Shown piece after piece: positions 34,889 to 43,686 of a DNA stretch of 64,000 nt. This DNA is from Pelagicoccus sp. SDUM812005 (GTDB lineage: Bacteria; Verrucomicrobiota; Verrucomicrobiia; Opitutales; Opitutaceae). The DNA lies in NCBI RefSeq assembly GCF_031127875.1, contig NZ_JARXIA010000007.1, positions 212,630-276,629 of the forward strand. Direction: 5' to 3'. Position 1 is the first letter of the stretch, and every line of letters starts with the position of its first letter. The notes beneath the pieces are model-generated. The model did not search any database and was not told where the DNA came from. It saw nothing but the letters and a program-made list of their open reading frames with translations. A program made the translations under genes and the position numbers.

Positions 34889-35878
34889 TCAGTTAGAGCT
34901 GTTTGTTAGCTCATATTCTTCGTTTTCGTATTTTTCTATCAATACGTCGAGACTCGCTGCTATTTCCGTTTCTGTGCCAAGGACAAGCCAGTAGCGATAA
35001 TTGAAGTTGGACTTAGGACCGAGGTTTACGCGCACGACTGGCGCGACATGCATCGTGTAAGTTGAAGTTGGGTCTTCTATATTGTTAGGTCCGCCGCTGG
35101 AGCCGAAATTCCATGACTTGCCCGCGGTTGGGCTGAAGACCGCAATTCCTTGGCCGCTTTCTTCGAAGAAGGCCATCGCTTGCAGTGGGGGGCTTGCCTT
35201 GGTCCAGGGCAAGCCTGGAGGATCGGTTTCGAGCTGCCATTCGCCGTCGCCGAGGTAAGACTTGGCGATGTGAAAGTTTCGGGTGAAGTAGCAGGCGGGA
35301 ACTTCTTGAGGATTGGCCACAGCTGGGCCCCAAGGGTCATTCTCATCACGATCGCACTGTAGTTCGCACTGCACTACGATAGTGTTGGGCAAACCTTCTT
35401 CGAATCGCGTCCATTGCTTCATGAGAGCCGCGGCGGGTTCGTTGGGCATGTCCCAAAGGTTTGGGATCGTCTCGCTGTAGAGAGTGTGTTCGTTCAGGCG
35501 CTCGAATGCCGTCACCTCGGCCCAGGAGCCGATGCCACCTCCTTGTATGGGATTCCAAGACCACGGGGACCAGTGTTTGCCTTGTCCCTCCTGCCGCCGG
35601 TCGCGACGAATGCCAGCGTAGTAGGACTGTTGGATCAGGCGCCCCGGGTCGCGGTAGTTGACGATGTTCCGCGAATACCCGGCCGATGAAATGTAGGTGA
35701 TGGAGCCTCCTTTTTCGCGATCGATCCCGATTTTTACCTGCCCGTTCGCGATGGTGAGGAGATCCTCTTTCCGCTCGGGGATGGCGGGGAGCTTCGCCAC
35801 TATCGTCAGCGCGATGGTAGCCAGTACCAGTCGCTTTAAGGGAATGAAATTCGTTTCGATTGAGGTTCTTCGAGTCAT
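34889..35878 (-). CDS. secreted protein of unknown function
   Basis: A 329-residue protein with signal-like N-terminus (PLKRLVLATIALTIVAKLPA). The mature part opens with LTIANGQVKIGIDREKGGSITYISSAG, resembling the first strands of large carbohydrate-active beta-sandwich proteins. It is rich in Trp and Asn (KHWSPWSWNPIQGG, FSPTAGKSWNFGSSGG). No named family recognised; similar uncharacterised proteins occur in Bacteroidetes and Planctomycetes as far as I recall. The ATG at 35876-35878 overlaps the TGA of the SnoaL-like gene (ATGA), so the two are coupled and probably functionally linked. The ORF continues to 35962, but that part overlaps the previous gene in another frame. It is convergent with the LacI-type gene. 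A glycan-binding or glycan-cleaving role is a guess. Confidence 0.8.
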   Translation of the reverse strand: MTRRTSIETNFIPLKRLVLATIALTIVAKLPAIPERKEDLLTIANGQVKIGIDREKGGSITYISSAGYSRNIVNYRDPGRLIQQSYYAGIRRDRRQEGQGKHWSPWSWNPIQGGGIGSWAEVTAFERLNEHTLYSETIPNLWDMPNEPAAALMKQWTRFEEGLPNTIVVQCELQCDRDENDPWGPAVANPQEVPACYFTRNFHIAKSYLGDGEWQLETDPPGLPWTKASPPLQAMAFFEESGQGIAVFSPTAGKSWNFGSSGGPNNIEDPTSTYTMHVAPVVRVNLGPKSNFNYRYWLVLGTETEIAASLDVLIEKYENEEYELTNSSN

Positions 35879-36456
35879 GGTTGATAGGCGGGCTGGGAAA
35901 GCTTCTTTCGGTTGACCAGGTTGATGTGGGAAATTCTCCAGCCGTATTCGGTGCGTTTGCACGTAAATTCGTATTGTCCGGTGAGAAGCGTATTCTTTTC
36001 CGGAGTACCATCCGAGTGGAAGTGGCGAGTGTTGAGAGTGGTGATAACGAATGCCTCGTCTCCGTCGATCCGAATGAATATTGGGACGCTTAGGTGCTGG
36101 GTTCCTTCGAAGGTTTCAAAGAAGGTTTCCAGCAATTCGATCCGACGATTTGCGGACGCGGATTTGAAAGTTCCGGATGAACCGTCGTGGTAATTGTCGA
36201 GAAAAAGGGATCGGTGCAGCTCCCAGTCTCGCAGGTCCACGCTGTATCCGTATGCCATGATCAGGTCTAACAATTCGCTACGATCGACGAGGTAGTTGAT
36301 TTTTGTCTCCAAGTCGGCGGCGCGAATCGATTGGCGAATTTGCAAGCGCTCGCTTGCATCTATCCTGGAAGGGTGGGGATTGTCGAGCGGGCTCGCTGGA
36401 CAGGGCACCGCGGAGACTGCAGGCAATAGCAAAGCAAGCAAATGGGATAACTTCAT
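35875..36456 (-). CDS. secreted SnoaL-like / NTF2-fold protein
   Basis: A 193-residue protein with a signal peptide (SHLLALLLPAVSAVPCPA). The mature part fits the SnoaL-like NTF2 fold: helices DRSELLDLIMAYGYSVDLRDW, an LFLDNYHDGSSGTFKS strand, LLETFFETFEGTQHLSV and FVITTLNTRHFHS. SnoaL-like proteins include cyclases, dehydratases and non-catalytic ligand binders; conserved His and Asp near the pocket (Asp and His after TFEGTQHLSV) do not allow a choice. Exported members are unusual. The stop overlaps the start of the unknown secreted protein at 35878. Candidate operator H lies 87 bp upstream, so the pair probably belongs to the same regulon as the GH78 and receptor genes. Confidence 0.78.
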   Translation of the reverse strand: MKLSHLLALLLPAVSAVPCPASPLDNPHPSRIDASERLQIRQSIRAADLETKINYLVDRSELLDLIMAYGYSVDLRDWELHRSLFLDNYHDGSSGTFKSASANRRIELLETFFETFEGTQHLSVPIFIRIDGDEAFVITTLNTRHFHSDGTPEKNTLLTGQYEFTCKRTEYGWRISHINLVNRKKLSQPAYQP

Positions 36457-36528
36457 AGGGAGAAGCCTTCGGGCAGTTTGGTTCGGAGCATTTGAGCTCT
36501 CCAGATTTGGTCTAGAATTGGTTCTTTG

Positions 36529-36822
36529 CTAGGCGGTTAGCGCCTGACTGTCCTTATCCGAATTACATGACCTCGAATACCTTTGCTTGGCAGCCTGCTC
36601 GCCGCTCTCGGCGAGCTTCCCTTTGCTGAGCTCCTTCAAGTGTTCGACCAGTCGGAAGTCGATTGGTCCGCCGGGACTTTTATCGGCTTTGTCGCGTGGG
36701 TGGTTTGCCCAGCCGTCGTGCCCGATGAGGGTAGTAATGGGCCAACCGTATAGGATAAAAATCGGAGTCGCCTGAAGTCTTTTCGTACCGCTAATCGAGG
36801 ACCTTCTCGTATTCGATTTTCC
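36529..36822 (-). pseudogene. coding-like remnant, no start codon
   Basis: A 98-codon open frame without start reads like real protein (ATPIFILYGWPITTLIGHDG, then WANHPRDKADKSPGGPIDF and RLVEHLKELSKGKL). It ends at TAG 36529-36531. Family not recognised. Together with 36791-37273, in another frame, it suggests that a gene decayed here. Candidate operator H lies inside its 3' end, so the promoter region of the SnoaL-like gene may have formed in former coding DNA. Confidence 0.4.
36543..36555. promoter_or_regulatory. candidate operator, site H
   Basis: CCTGACTGTCCTT (reverse complement AAGGACAGTCAGG), 87 bp upstream of the SnoaL-like gene. Confidence 0.55.
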
Positions 36823-37273
36823 CTAGTCCCGAGCTGTTCTGGCAGGCAATCTCGAACCTTGTGAGAGGAATCTTAGCGGATGCGCACCTTATTATCGGTG
36901 TGCATGAAAGTCCGTAGAGATCCGGCCGCAAAAGCTCACGACTTCTGGAGGGCAACGGTTCCACGTCCACAATAACGAGTCTGCGGTCGAGCGACCTGAA
37001 AGAGACCTAAAGGGGGTTGAGAAGGTTCATCTCCAGGCAGGTGGGTCGGCGCCGGTCACCTTTGAACTGAATTAGAGAGGGTTTGCTTTCCGAGATGTAT
37101 CTAGTGGATCTTGGCAGGTAGAGCCGGGTGATTTTTCGCTCCTTGTTGGTAACTCTTCGCTGAACTCCGAATTTGCTGAAAAGGTCTCTCAAAACTAGGT
37201 TTAGATTTGGGAGCGAGTCCGGCTTGGCTTTCCCTCCATTCCGTGGAGGCTGTCGTACCTTATCGGGTTTCAT
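36791..37273 (-). pseudogene. coding-like remnant with one in-frame stop
   Basis: One frame runs from ATG 37273 through 88 codons to TAG (37007-37009). It then continues in the same frame for 71 codons to TAG 36791 with credible protein composition (RRLVIVDVEPLPSRSRELLR, then RFEIACQNSSGLGKIEYEKV). No family recognised. The rest of 36823-37457 holds nothing else except the terminator at 37299. Confidence 0.3.
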
Positions 37274-37298
37274 CCTTTTAGGCGACGGGGTTGTATAT

Positions 37299-37330
37299 AA
37301 AAAAACCGCAACGTTTACGCTGCGGTTTTT
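37299..37330. terminator. bidirectional rho-independent terminator
   Basis: AAAAACCGCAACG-ttta-CGCTGCGGTTTTT, a stem with A and T tracts on either side. It lies about 130 bases beyond the end of the long sulfatase operon that finishes at 37458. Confidence 0.85.
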
Positions 37331-37457
37331 CTACCATTTCCAAATAGTGGATGTGAAAGGATTTGAGTTAAATTGTAAGACTCGAAACGAGTATAGTTAA
37401 TGTGTTTAGCCTGAACGAAGTATGTGCAACTATGCTTTCAATTAGAAAACAATACAG

Positions 37458-39506
37458 TTAGTTCTGGATGCGAATGATGGGTTCGACCCAGTGGGCCCAA
37501 TCGTATTCGATGTCTGCACCGGGGTCAATGATGAGGCTGAGTTCGCGACTGCTGCCGGCTTTGCCTGTGAGGTCAACAAGGTGGGACGTATAGGTTCCGT
37601 CTGTCTTTTCCTGACGGTAAACTTCCCTGCCATCAAGTTGAACCGAGAAGGTTACTCCGTTTGAGCTTTCGTGGGCGATTCCGGTACCGAAGGTCAGGGC
37701 TAAGCTTTGATTTTCGTCGATTTCTGGGAGTTCAATCTGCCAGCTGATGGAGGCTGGGACTCCATCTTTCGGATGGACGAAGATAGAGGGCGCGAGCCAG
37801 CCGGCGGATTTGAGGAAGGAGGCGGATTTCGCGTCTAGCGCATTTGCCACATTTGCGTCCACGAAAAGTCGATACAGGTCGATGATGCCGCTTTCGTTGG
37901 AGTTAGGTTGAGCGAGGCCTACGCTTTCGGGGCCAGGGTAGAGCTTTTCCCAGGAATCGCGATCGAGGTAGTCGAGGGCGAACTGAGTTTCCTCTAACCA
38001 GTTCTTTTCGCCAAAGGCTTTGAAAACGCTGTAGGAGGGTTTCTTGGGGCCGATGTCCTCGGCTCCTTTGGGCCCGTGACGCCGCAGGCCGAGCATGAGA
38101 CCGCCTTCGTGCGGATGGTCCACGTGGCGATGCAAGTGAAAGGCGGTTATTTCAGGAATCTGTTGAACGAGCTCGAGTGCGTAGGCGAGGGCGACGGCTT
38201 GCTTGAGTTCTGGCTCCGCTCCAGCGGGGCCGTGGAATCCTTGCTCGCTCAGAACGATTTCGCGGGTTTGGTGGCCGAAGCGGAGGTGTGGTTGCTTCAG
38301 GTAAGCGACGAGTACCTCCAAGTTCTTCATGGTGACGAGCGGACTGTCGAAGTAGGGCATTGCCGAAAAATTAAGCCAGAAGGCGGGCTCGAAGAGGTCT
38401 TCTGGGTACGGGTGCCAAGCGACTCCCCAGGGGAAGTCGCCGGACTTCTTGGAGAGTTTGCCAAAGGCGTCGATGAAGCCGCGGCCGCTAAAGCCGCGTT
38501 CGGGGGATCCGGGAGTTGCCATGGCATGCCAGTGGTGTGTTAGGGAAACGAAGACGCGCCAATCCGAGTGAGCCTGTTTGCCTGCGAGTTCGGCGATGCG
38601 TACGGCTCGGTGGTAGTTGTCGGTAACTTCCTCGATGGAGGCGGGGCCCATGTTGTACCAAACGGAGTGACTCTGCACTTCGTTTCCAACGATCATGCCG
38701 GCGAGAATTCCGAACTTGGCATCTTCGCGGGTGTAGCGCGATGCGAGGAACTCGAGTGCGGCCCGATAGTACAAGTAGCCCTCTTCGTTCGTTAGGTTGA
38801 AGGCTCCGATAAGGGCGTGGGGGTTGTTGATCTCGGAGCGTGGGTGGGTGAGAGGGCTGTCGTTGCGGGAGCCTTGCCATTTAATGGTTTTGAGAAGGAT
38901 TCCCAAGGTGCGGATGCCGGCCTGATGAAAGGCTTTGAGCCGCGTATCCAAGTTTTCAACATAGGATGCTCGGAAGTGAACGGTCTTAGCGTCGACCGTG
39001 ACTTGATAGGGACTGTTTTTCGATTCTAGGTCAATGAGTTGATCGATGGATATGTTTTCGACGATATGGCTGGCTCCTAGGGCAATCGGGTCTTCCAGCC
39101 CTACGGCGCTGTTGAGTCCTTTCTTGTTGCTGGGGTGGGGAATCGCAAAGGTCGCCGCCCCGAGTAGGGACGTGTCGGTCACCCAGCGATTTGCGTCCAG
39201 CGTTTCGCGACTATTAGCGACGACTATATTGAAGCGTCCGTAGTAAAGGTCGTATCCTTCTTGTATTCGATTGAATGTTACGGATGGAGACGCTTGTCCC
39301 TTCCAGACCGTGAACGTTTGTTCTTCTGTTTGGTAGGGCAGGCGAACGGTGACCTCGATGCCCTGTCCTTGCAGTTCCAACGGAAGGCTGATTTCGATTT
39401 GATCTGCTCTCGCGGAGATCACTGGGGAGGCGGCATTTGCGTGGAAGTGTGCGAAGATGGAGAGAAAAAGGTGGGCGCTGCGTAGGTAAGCTTTGAGCGG
39501 AATCAT
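37458..39506 (-). CDS. DUF5722 putative glycoside hydrolase, secreted
   Basis: A 682-residue protein with signal peptide (SAHLFLSIFAHFHANA). The core (residues about 140-500) belongs to the DUF5722 type and looks like a clan-A TIM barrel: AGMIVGNEVQSHSVW puts a candidate acid/base at Glu276, and REIVLSEQGFHG puts a candidate nucleophile at Glu421. Between them are SLTHHWHAMA and GVAWHPYPEDL, typical barrel strand ends, and later FHLHRHVDHPHEGGLMLGL. A beta-sandwich N-terminus and a C-terminal jelly-roll with Asp-rich loops (from about 560) flank the core. Activity is not established; a glycosidase on the same glycan as GH78 and the sulfatases is inferred. Its start overlaps the stop of the GPH symporter (ATGA). 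It is the last gene of the long minus-strand operon. Confidence 0.82.
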   Translation of the reverse strand: MIPLKAYLRSAHLFLSIFAHFHANAASPVISARADQIEISLPLELQGQGIEVTVRLPYQTEEQTFTVWKGQASPSVTFNRIQEGYDLYYGRFNIVVANSRETLDANRWVTDTSLLGAATFAIPHPSNKKGLNSAVGLEDPIALGASHIVENISIDQLIDLESKNSPYQVTVDAKTVHFRASYVENLDTRLKAFHQAGIRTLGILLKTIKWQGSRNDSPLTHPRSEINNPHALIGAFNLTNEEGYLYYRAALEFLASRYTREDAKFGILAGMIVGNEVQSHSVWYNMGPASIEEVTDNYHRAVRIAELAGKQAHSDWRVFVSLTHHWHAMATPGSPERGFSGRGFIDAFGKLSKKSGDFPWGVAWHPYPEDLFEPAFWLNFSAMPYFDSPLVTMKNLEVLVAYLKQPHLRFGHQTREIVLSEQGFHGPAGAEPELKQAVALAYALELVQQIPEITAFHLHRHVDHPHEGGLMLGLRRHGPKGAEDIGPKKPSYSVFKAFGEKNWLEETQFALDYLDRDSWEKLYPGPESVGLAQPNSNESGIIDLYRLFVDANVANALDAKSASFLKSAGWLAPSIFVHPKDGVPASISWQIELPEIDENQSLALTFGTGIAHESSNGVTFSVQLDGREVYRQEKTDGTYTSHLVDLTGKAGSSRELSLIIDPGADIEYDWAHWVEPIIRIQN

Positions 39507-40936
39507 TGGGTGTGGGCGAGTTGTTTGTTAGTGTGACGTATCTTGAGCAGTTCGCGGTTTCGTTCCGCTTGTTTTCGGGTGAGTGGATAGTAGATCATTA
39601 TGATAAGGGCGGCGAGCAGTCCGGCGCATTGGGTTCCAACGATCAGTAGTTTCATGTCGAATACGACATCTGGTGTGATGCCGTTTTCCTTAATGTCCTT
39701 TGCGTCGTAGCCGGAGATCTGGAGGATGCCTCCGCCCACTAGGGAGGTAATGGTGATGGCTAGTTTCAAGGTGAAGCCCTTGACAGCGCTAAACATGCCT
39801 TCGCGACGTCGACCGGTTATGAGCTCGTCCTCGTCGCAGATATCGGCGGTGATCGTGTCGACCATGAGCCAGCAACCTTGAAAGCCGAGGAATGCGATGA
39901 TGGAGGTTATGTAGAGGGCCCAGGGCCACCTTGGATCGATGGCAGGCCAGAGCAGGGCTGTTCCCACTAAGGCGAAAGCGATGCCGACGCTCATGGCGAT
40001 GCTCTTGCTCCATTTTCTCGAAATCCATCCGATGAGGAAAAGGCTGACGTACGACATACCGACCGATAGGAATCCTAGCACGAGCGAAAGGTCTCCCCAA
40101 GCCTTGTCGCTACCGTCGAGCACATATGGGATCATGAGCAAAGGCAGAACAGATCCGCCGGATATCGTGGCTACTACGATGATGACGTATGCGAAGAAGA
40201 GGATGAGAAAGTTCTTGTTTTTGAGAGCGGTGGCGAAGGCGGGACCGATTTTGATGGGGTCGGGAATCCTCACCTTTTGATTCTCCTTAACGAAAGCCAC
40301 TGGAATCATCCCAGACGCGAGTACGATCACGCTTATTCCGATGCTGACCCAGAAGGCACCCTGTCCCTGATTGTTGAATACATCGAGGTTGATGAGCTTG
40401 TAGAGGGAGAACGAGCCCAAGCTCCCGGCCAGCCCGATGTACATGCGCCATGCCACGACCCGAGTGCGTTCGTCGTAGTTGGGCGTGAGCTCGAAGCCTA
40501 ACGCTGTGTAGGGTACCACAAACAGGGTATAGAAAAAGGCGAGGGCGCTGCCTACGAGGGTGAGGTACCAGAAGGGAGCGTTGCTGTACCATGGATTGTC
40601 TATGGTCTCCAGGTAAGGAGGCGTCCAAAGAAAAGGCAGGATCAGGGCGCAAGAGATCACGCCCCAGAGCATGAAGGGGATCCGGCGCCCTTTGGGACTG
40701 CGGCAGTTGTCGGACCAGTTGCCGATAAGTGGATCGGTTATGGCGTCCATGAAGCGGGGCACCGCGAGCGCTACGCCGGCCAGAAGGTTTGGCATCTCGA
40801 AGAACTTCACGTAAATGAGTAAGCCGAGGGCGTTGAGGGTATTGAACATGAAGTTGTCGGCGAGGCCGCCAAAGCCCCAGAATATCTTGGTGCCGAGCGA
40901 TACGCGTTCGTTCTTAGGTATTGAGGTATTGGGCAC
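39503..40936 (-). CDS. GPH-family sugar:cation symporter
   Basis: A 477-residue inner-membrane transporter of the glycoside-pentoside-hexuronide:cation symporter family (MelB/XynP/GusB type). Twelve membrane segments are apparent. The family motif lies early: FWGFGGLADNFMFNTL and PRFMDAITDPLIGNWSDNCR, with the conserved aspartates of the cation site. It likely brings di- or oligosaccharides with rhamnose or uronate into the cytoplasm, where the leaderless GH78 encoded upstream can act. The start is a GTG at 40934-40936, 11 bases after the GH78 stop; no strong ribosome site is seen, so coupling to GH78 translation is likely. Its stop overlaps the DUF5722 start. Confidence 0.93.
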   Translation of the reverse strand: MPNTSIPKNERVSLGTKIFWGFGGLADNFMFNTLNALGLLIYVKFFEMPNLLAGVALAVPRFMDAITDPLIGNWSDNCRSPKGRRIPFMLWGVISCALILPFLWTPPYLETIDNPWYSNAPFWYLTLVGSALAFFYTLFVVPYTALGFELTPNYDERTRVVAWRMYIGLAGSLGSFSLYKLINLDVFNNQGQGAFWVSIGISVIVLASGMIPVAFVKENQKVRIPDPIKIGPAFATALKNKNFLILFFAYVIIVVATISGGSVLPLLMIPYVLDGSDKAWGDLSLVLGFLSVGMSYVSLFLIGWISRKWSKSIAMSVGIAFALVGTALLWPAIDPRWPWALYITSIIAFLGFQGCWLMVDTITADICDEDELITGRRREGMFSAVKGFTLKLAITITSLVGGGILQISGYDAKDIKENGITPDVVFDMKLLIVGTQCAGLLAALIIMIYYPLTRKQAERNRELLKIRHTNKQLAHTQ

Positions 40937-40947
40937 GAACGAAGGGG

Positions 40948-43653
40948 TTAGAGTTGCGACTTAAACTTGTAGACGCCGGCGGGGAGGGCGTAGATTCCGT
41001 GTTGTTTCTCGTATCGGTAGGGACGGGTATGGACACGATCCCAGGTTTCTTCCGACAGGTATTCGACGGCACTGTGATCGCGGGCCGGAATGTGTACTTC
41101 TCCAACCGAGTTTGGGGGAATTTCCACCTCCATCGCGAAATATCCTTCGCTTTGTTTCCACTCGCAACGGATCAGTCCGTAGGGAGACTTGAGCGAGGTC
41201 TTGGCCCAGTTTATTCCGTTGCCGGGGGTAGGGGTGAAGAGGATACGCTTGTAGGCGCTGCTACCGGATTCTTGGGATATGCCTCCTACTGTATTGTACA
41301 ACCACTGGCCGATCGCCCCGTAGGCGTAGTGGTTGAATGAATTCATGCCGGTGTCTCCGAAACCTTTTTCGGGAGTCCAGCTGTCCCAGCGCTCCCACAT
41401 AGTTGTCGCTCCGTTGCTGACAGGGAATAGCCAGCCGGGATAGGTTTTTTGCATCAGCACGCGGTAGGCCATGTCCGAGTGTCCGACCTTGCTGAGTGTG
41501 GGACAAAGAAGTGGCGTACCGAGGAATCCGGTTGAAAGGTGGTTGCCGCGTCGCTCAATGGTGTGTAGGAGACGCTCGATTGCGCGACTGCGTTGCTCCC
41601 CTTCGAGCAAGTCGAAGGCTAGGGCCATTAGGTAGGCGGTTTGGGTGTCGCCCACTAGCAGGCCCGACGGTGCCGTGAAAGCGTTGCGGAAAGCGAGCTT
41701 GATATTTTGGTGGAGCTTTTCGAAGCGGCTCTGGTCGTCGGGGCGTCCTAGGAGCTTCGCAACATCGATCATGATCTCTGTGGTGCGAGCGAAGTAGGCG
41801 GTTCCGATCAAATCGGAAGGTGTAGGAGCCCACTCGGGGCGAGGGGCATCTGGGGCGAGCCAGTCGCCGTAGACTGTGACCGGACGAATTAGCTCGTGCG
41901 AAGTCGATTCCTGGTAGTCTATCCAGGCGCTCATTGCGTCGTAGTTGTCTTCCAGTATCGATTTGTCACCAAAGGACAAATAGGTTTCCCATGGACAGAT
42001 GACGCCGGCGTCAGCCCAGCCTGCGTTTCCGAAATGTTCTGAAACCAAGGGAATGGAAAAGGGGCGCTTGGTATTGCTGGCGAAAAGGTCTGGCGAGATG
42101 TCGGGGAAGGATCCGTCTGGGGCTTGGCTGTCGACGAGGGTGCGAATCCATTCGCGGAAAAAGGTTGAGGTGTCGAAGTTGAAGTTGGCGGTGGGGGCGA
42201 ATACCTGGGCGTCGCCCGTCCAACCTAAGCGTTCATCGCGTTGTGGGCAGTCGGTGGGGAGTTCGAGGAAGTTTCCTTTTTGCCCCCAGACTATGTTGCT
42301 CTGCAGCTGGTTTATGTCTGGATGCGAGCATTGGAAAGATCCGGTGGCTTCCATGTCGCTGTGCAGGACCAGAGCCTGCAGGGATGCAGGTGTCGGCTTG
42401 GAGCTGACACCGGAGATTTCCATGTAGCGAAATCCGTGATACGTGAAGAGCGGCTCGTAGGTCTCGGTCCCTTCGCCTCGGCAAACGTAGTGGTCGGTCG
42501 CTTTGGCATAGCGAAGGTTTTCTCGGTAGAGAGAACCGTCGGGGTTGAGCATTTCGGCGAATTGAAGGGTAATCTTCTTCCCTTTGCCTTCCCTGACCTT
42601 TATGCGAGCCACGCCTGTAATCACTTGCCCGAAGTCGGCAATGTAGGAGTTGGGACCGCTGCGTTTGGTGCTCTGTGGTTTGAGCGTCTCCTGGACTCGC
42701 ACCGGCGGTCCGATGCGCGGCTTGAGCGTTGCTTCGGGAGCTGGGTAACAGGTCGCTTTTTTCCATCCTGAAGCTTTGAAGCCGGGTGAGCTCCACCCTG
42801 GCATTTGTTTTCGGGCGTCGTAAGTCTCGCCATCGTAGATGTCAGCGGCGAGATAAGGGCCGGTGGCGCTTTTCCAGCTTTCATCGGTGACGACGGAATG
42901 CGTTTTTCCTTGGGCGTCGACGATCTCCAGTTGAGCAAGGGCGCTGAGCTGATCGCCGTAGTTGGCGCGGATTGTAGGGTGGAAGAGATTTCCTCGAAAC
43001 CAGCCGTCGGCGAGTATGATGCCGATCGCATTCGCTCCTGTTTCCAAGAGCTCCGTCACATCGTAGGAGAATGTGTGCAAGGTCTTGTCGTACTCGGTCC
43101 ATCCAGGGGCGAAGCGATCTGCGGTGACCGGTTTGCCGTTGACGAAAAGTTGGCAGACGCCTCTGGCGGAAACGTAGAGGCGGCCGCTAGCGATGGGGGT
43201 GTCTAAGCTGAATTCCTTGCGCAGGTGCGGGCAAGGGACGCTTTCTTTCGCTCCCTCGTCTTTCAGGCCGATCCACTTTGCTTTCCAATCTTCCGCGTGA
43301 AGCAGTCCCGTTTCGAAGGAGGCGACCTCGCTCCAAGGACCGACCTTTTTCCAGGCGTCCCAGATGCGGGTTCGCCAGAATACTTGTTGTCCGGACTGAA
43401 GGTTCGGCCCCCCGTAGGGAAGGTGCAATGACCGGTCGCTTTGGACGCGTCCGGTATCCCAGAGGAGGTCCGAAGCGTCCCATGCGTCCTTCCGAGAGCT
43501 GGCTTGGATCTGGTATGAACTTTGGGCGGCTCCATAGCGTTTGTCGGCAAGCTGCCAGGAAAGACGAGGCGTCGAGTCGTCCAAACCGATGGGGTTTATG
43601 CGGCTGTTGGCCTTGAGGTTTATGGGAAGGGCGATGCTTTGCGGGTCGGGCAT
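40948..43653 (-). CDS. alpha-L-rhamnosidase, GH78, without signal peptide
   Basis: A 901-residue GH78 enzyme. It starts MPDPQSIALPINLKANSRIN with no hydrophobic leader, so it should act in the cytoplasm, unlike the GH78 proteins at 1 and 19972. Family landmarks: LSWQLADKRYGAAQSSYQI, ADGWFRGNLF, DFGQVITGVARIKV, FTYHGFRYMEISGV, and the catalytic motif TDCPQRDERLGWTGDAQ with general acid Glu474. The barrel has NAGWADAGVICPWETY and SNGATTMWERWDSW, with NSFNHYAYGAIGQWLY near the C-terminal end. The gene lies between the sulfatases and the GPH symporter in one operon, 11 bases before the symporter start. It should hydrolyse imported rhamnosides after desulfation. Confidence 0.95.
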   Translation of the reverse strand: MPDPQSIALPINLKANSRINPIGLDDSTPRLSWQLADKRYGAAQSSYQIQASSRKDAWDASDLLWDTGRVQSDRSLHLPYGGPNLQSGQQVFWRTRIWDAWKKVGPWSEVASFETGLLHAEDWKAKWIGLKDEGAKESVPCPHLRKEFSLDTPIASGRLYVSARGVCQLFVNGKPVTADRFAPGWTEYDKTLHTFSYDVTELLETGANAIGIILADGWFRGNLFHPTIRANYGDQLSALAQLEIVDAQGKTHSVVTDESWKSATGPYLAADIYDGETYDARKQMPGWSSPGFKASGWKKATCYPAPEATLKPRIGPPVRVQETLKPQSTKRSGPNSYIADFGQVITGVARIKVREGKGKKITLQFAEMLNPDGSLYRENLRYAKATDHYVCRGEGTETYEPLFTYHGFRYMEISGVSSKPTPASLQALVLHSDMEATGSFQCSHPDINQLQSNIVWGQKGNFLELPTDCPQRDERLGWTGDAQVFAPTANFNFDTSTFFREWIRTLVDSQAPDGSFPDISPDLFASNTKRPFSIPLVSEHFGNAGWADAGVICPWETYLSFGDKSILEDNYDAMSAWIDYQESTSHELIRPVTVYGDWLAPDAPRPEWAPTPSDLIGTAYFARTTEIMIDVAKLLGRPDDQSRFEKLHQNIKLAFRNAFTAPSGLLVGDTQTAYLMALAFDLLEGEQRSRAIERLLHTIERRGNHLSTGFLGTPLLCPTLSKVGHSDMAYRVLMQKTYPGWLFPVSNGATTMWERWDSWTPEKGFGDTGMNSFNHYAYGAIGQWLYNTVGGISQESGSSAYKRILFTPTPGNGINWAKTSLKSPYGLIRCEWKQSEGYFAMEVEIPPNSVGEVHIPARDHSAVEYLSEETWDRVHTRPYRYEKQHGIYALPAGVYKFKSQL

Positions 43654-43686
43654 GGTGTCTAGAAAAAAGGGTTTTTGGAAGTTGTA

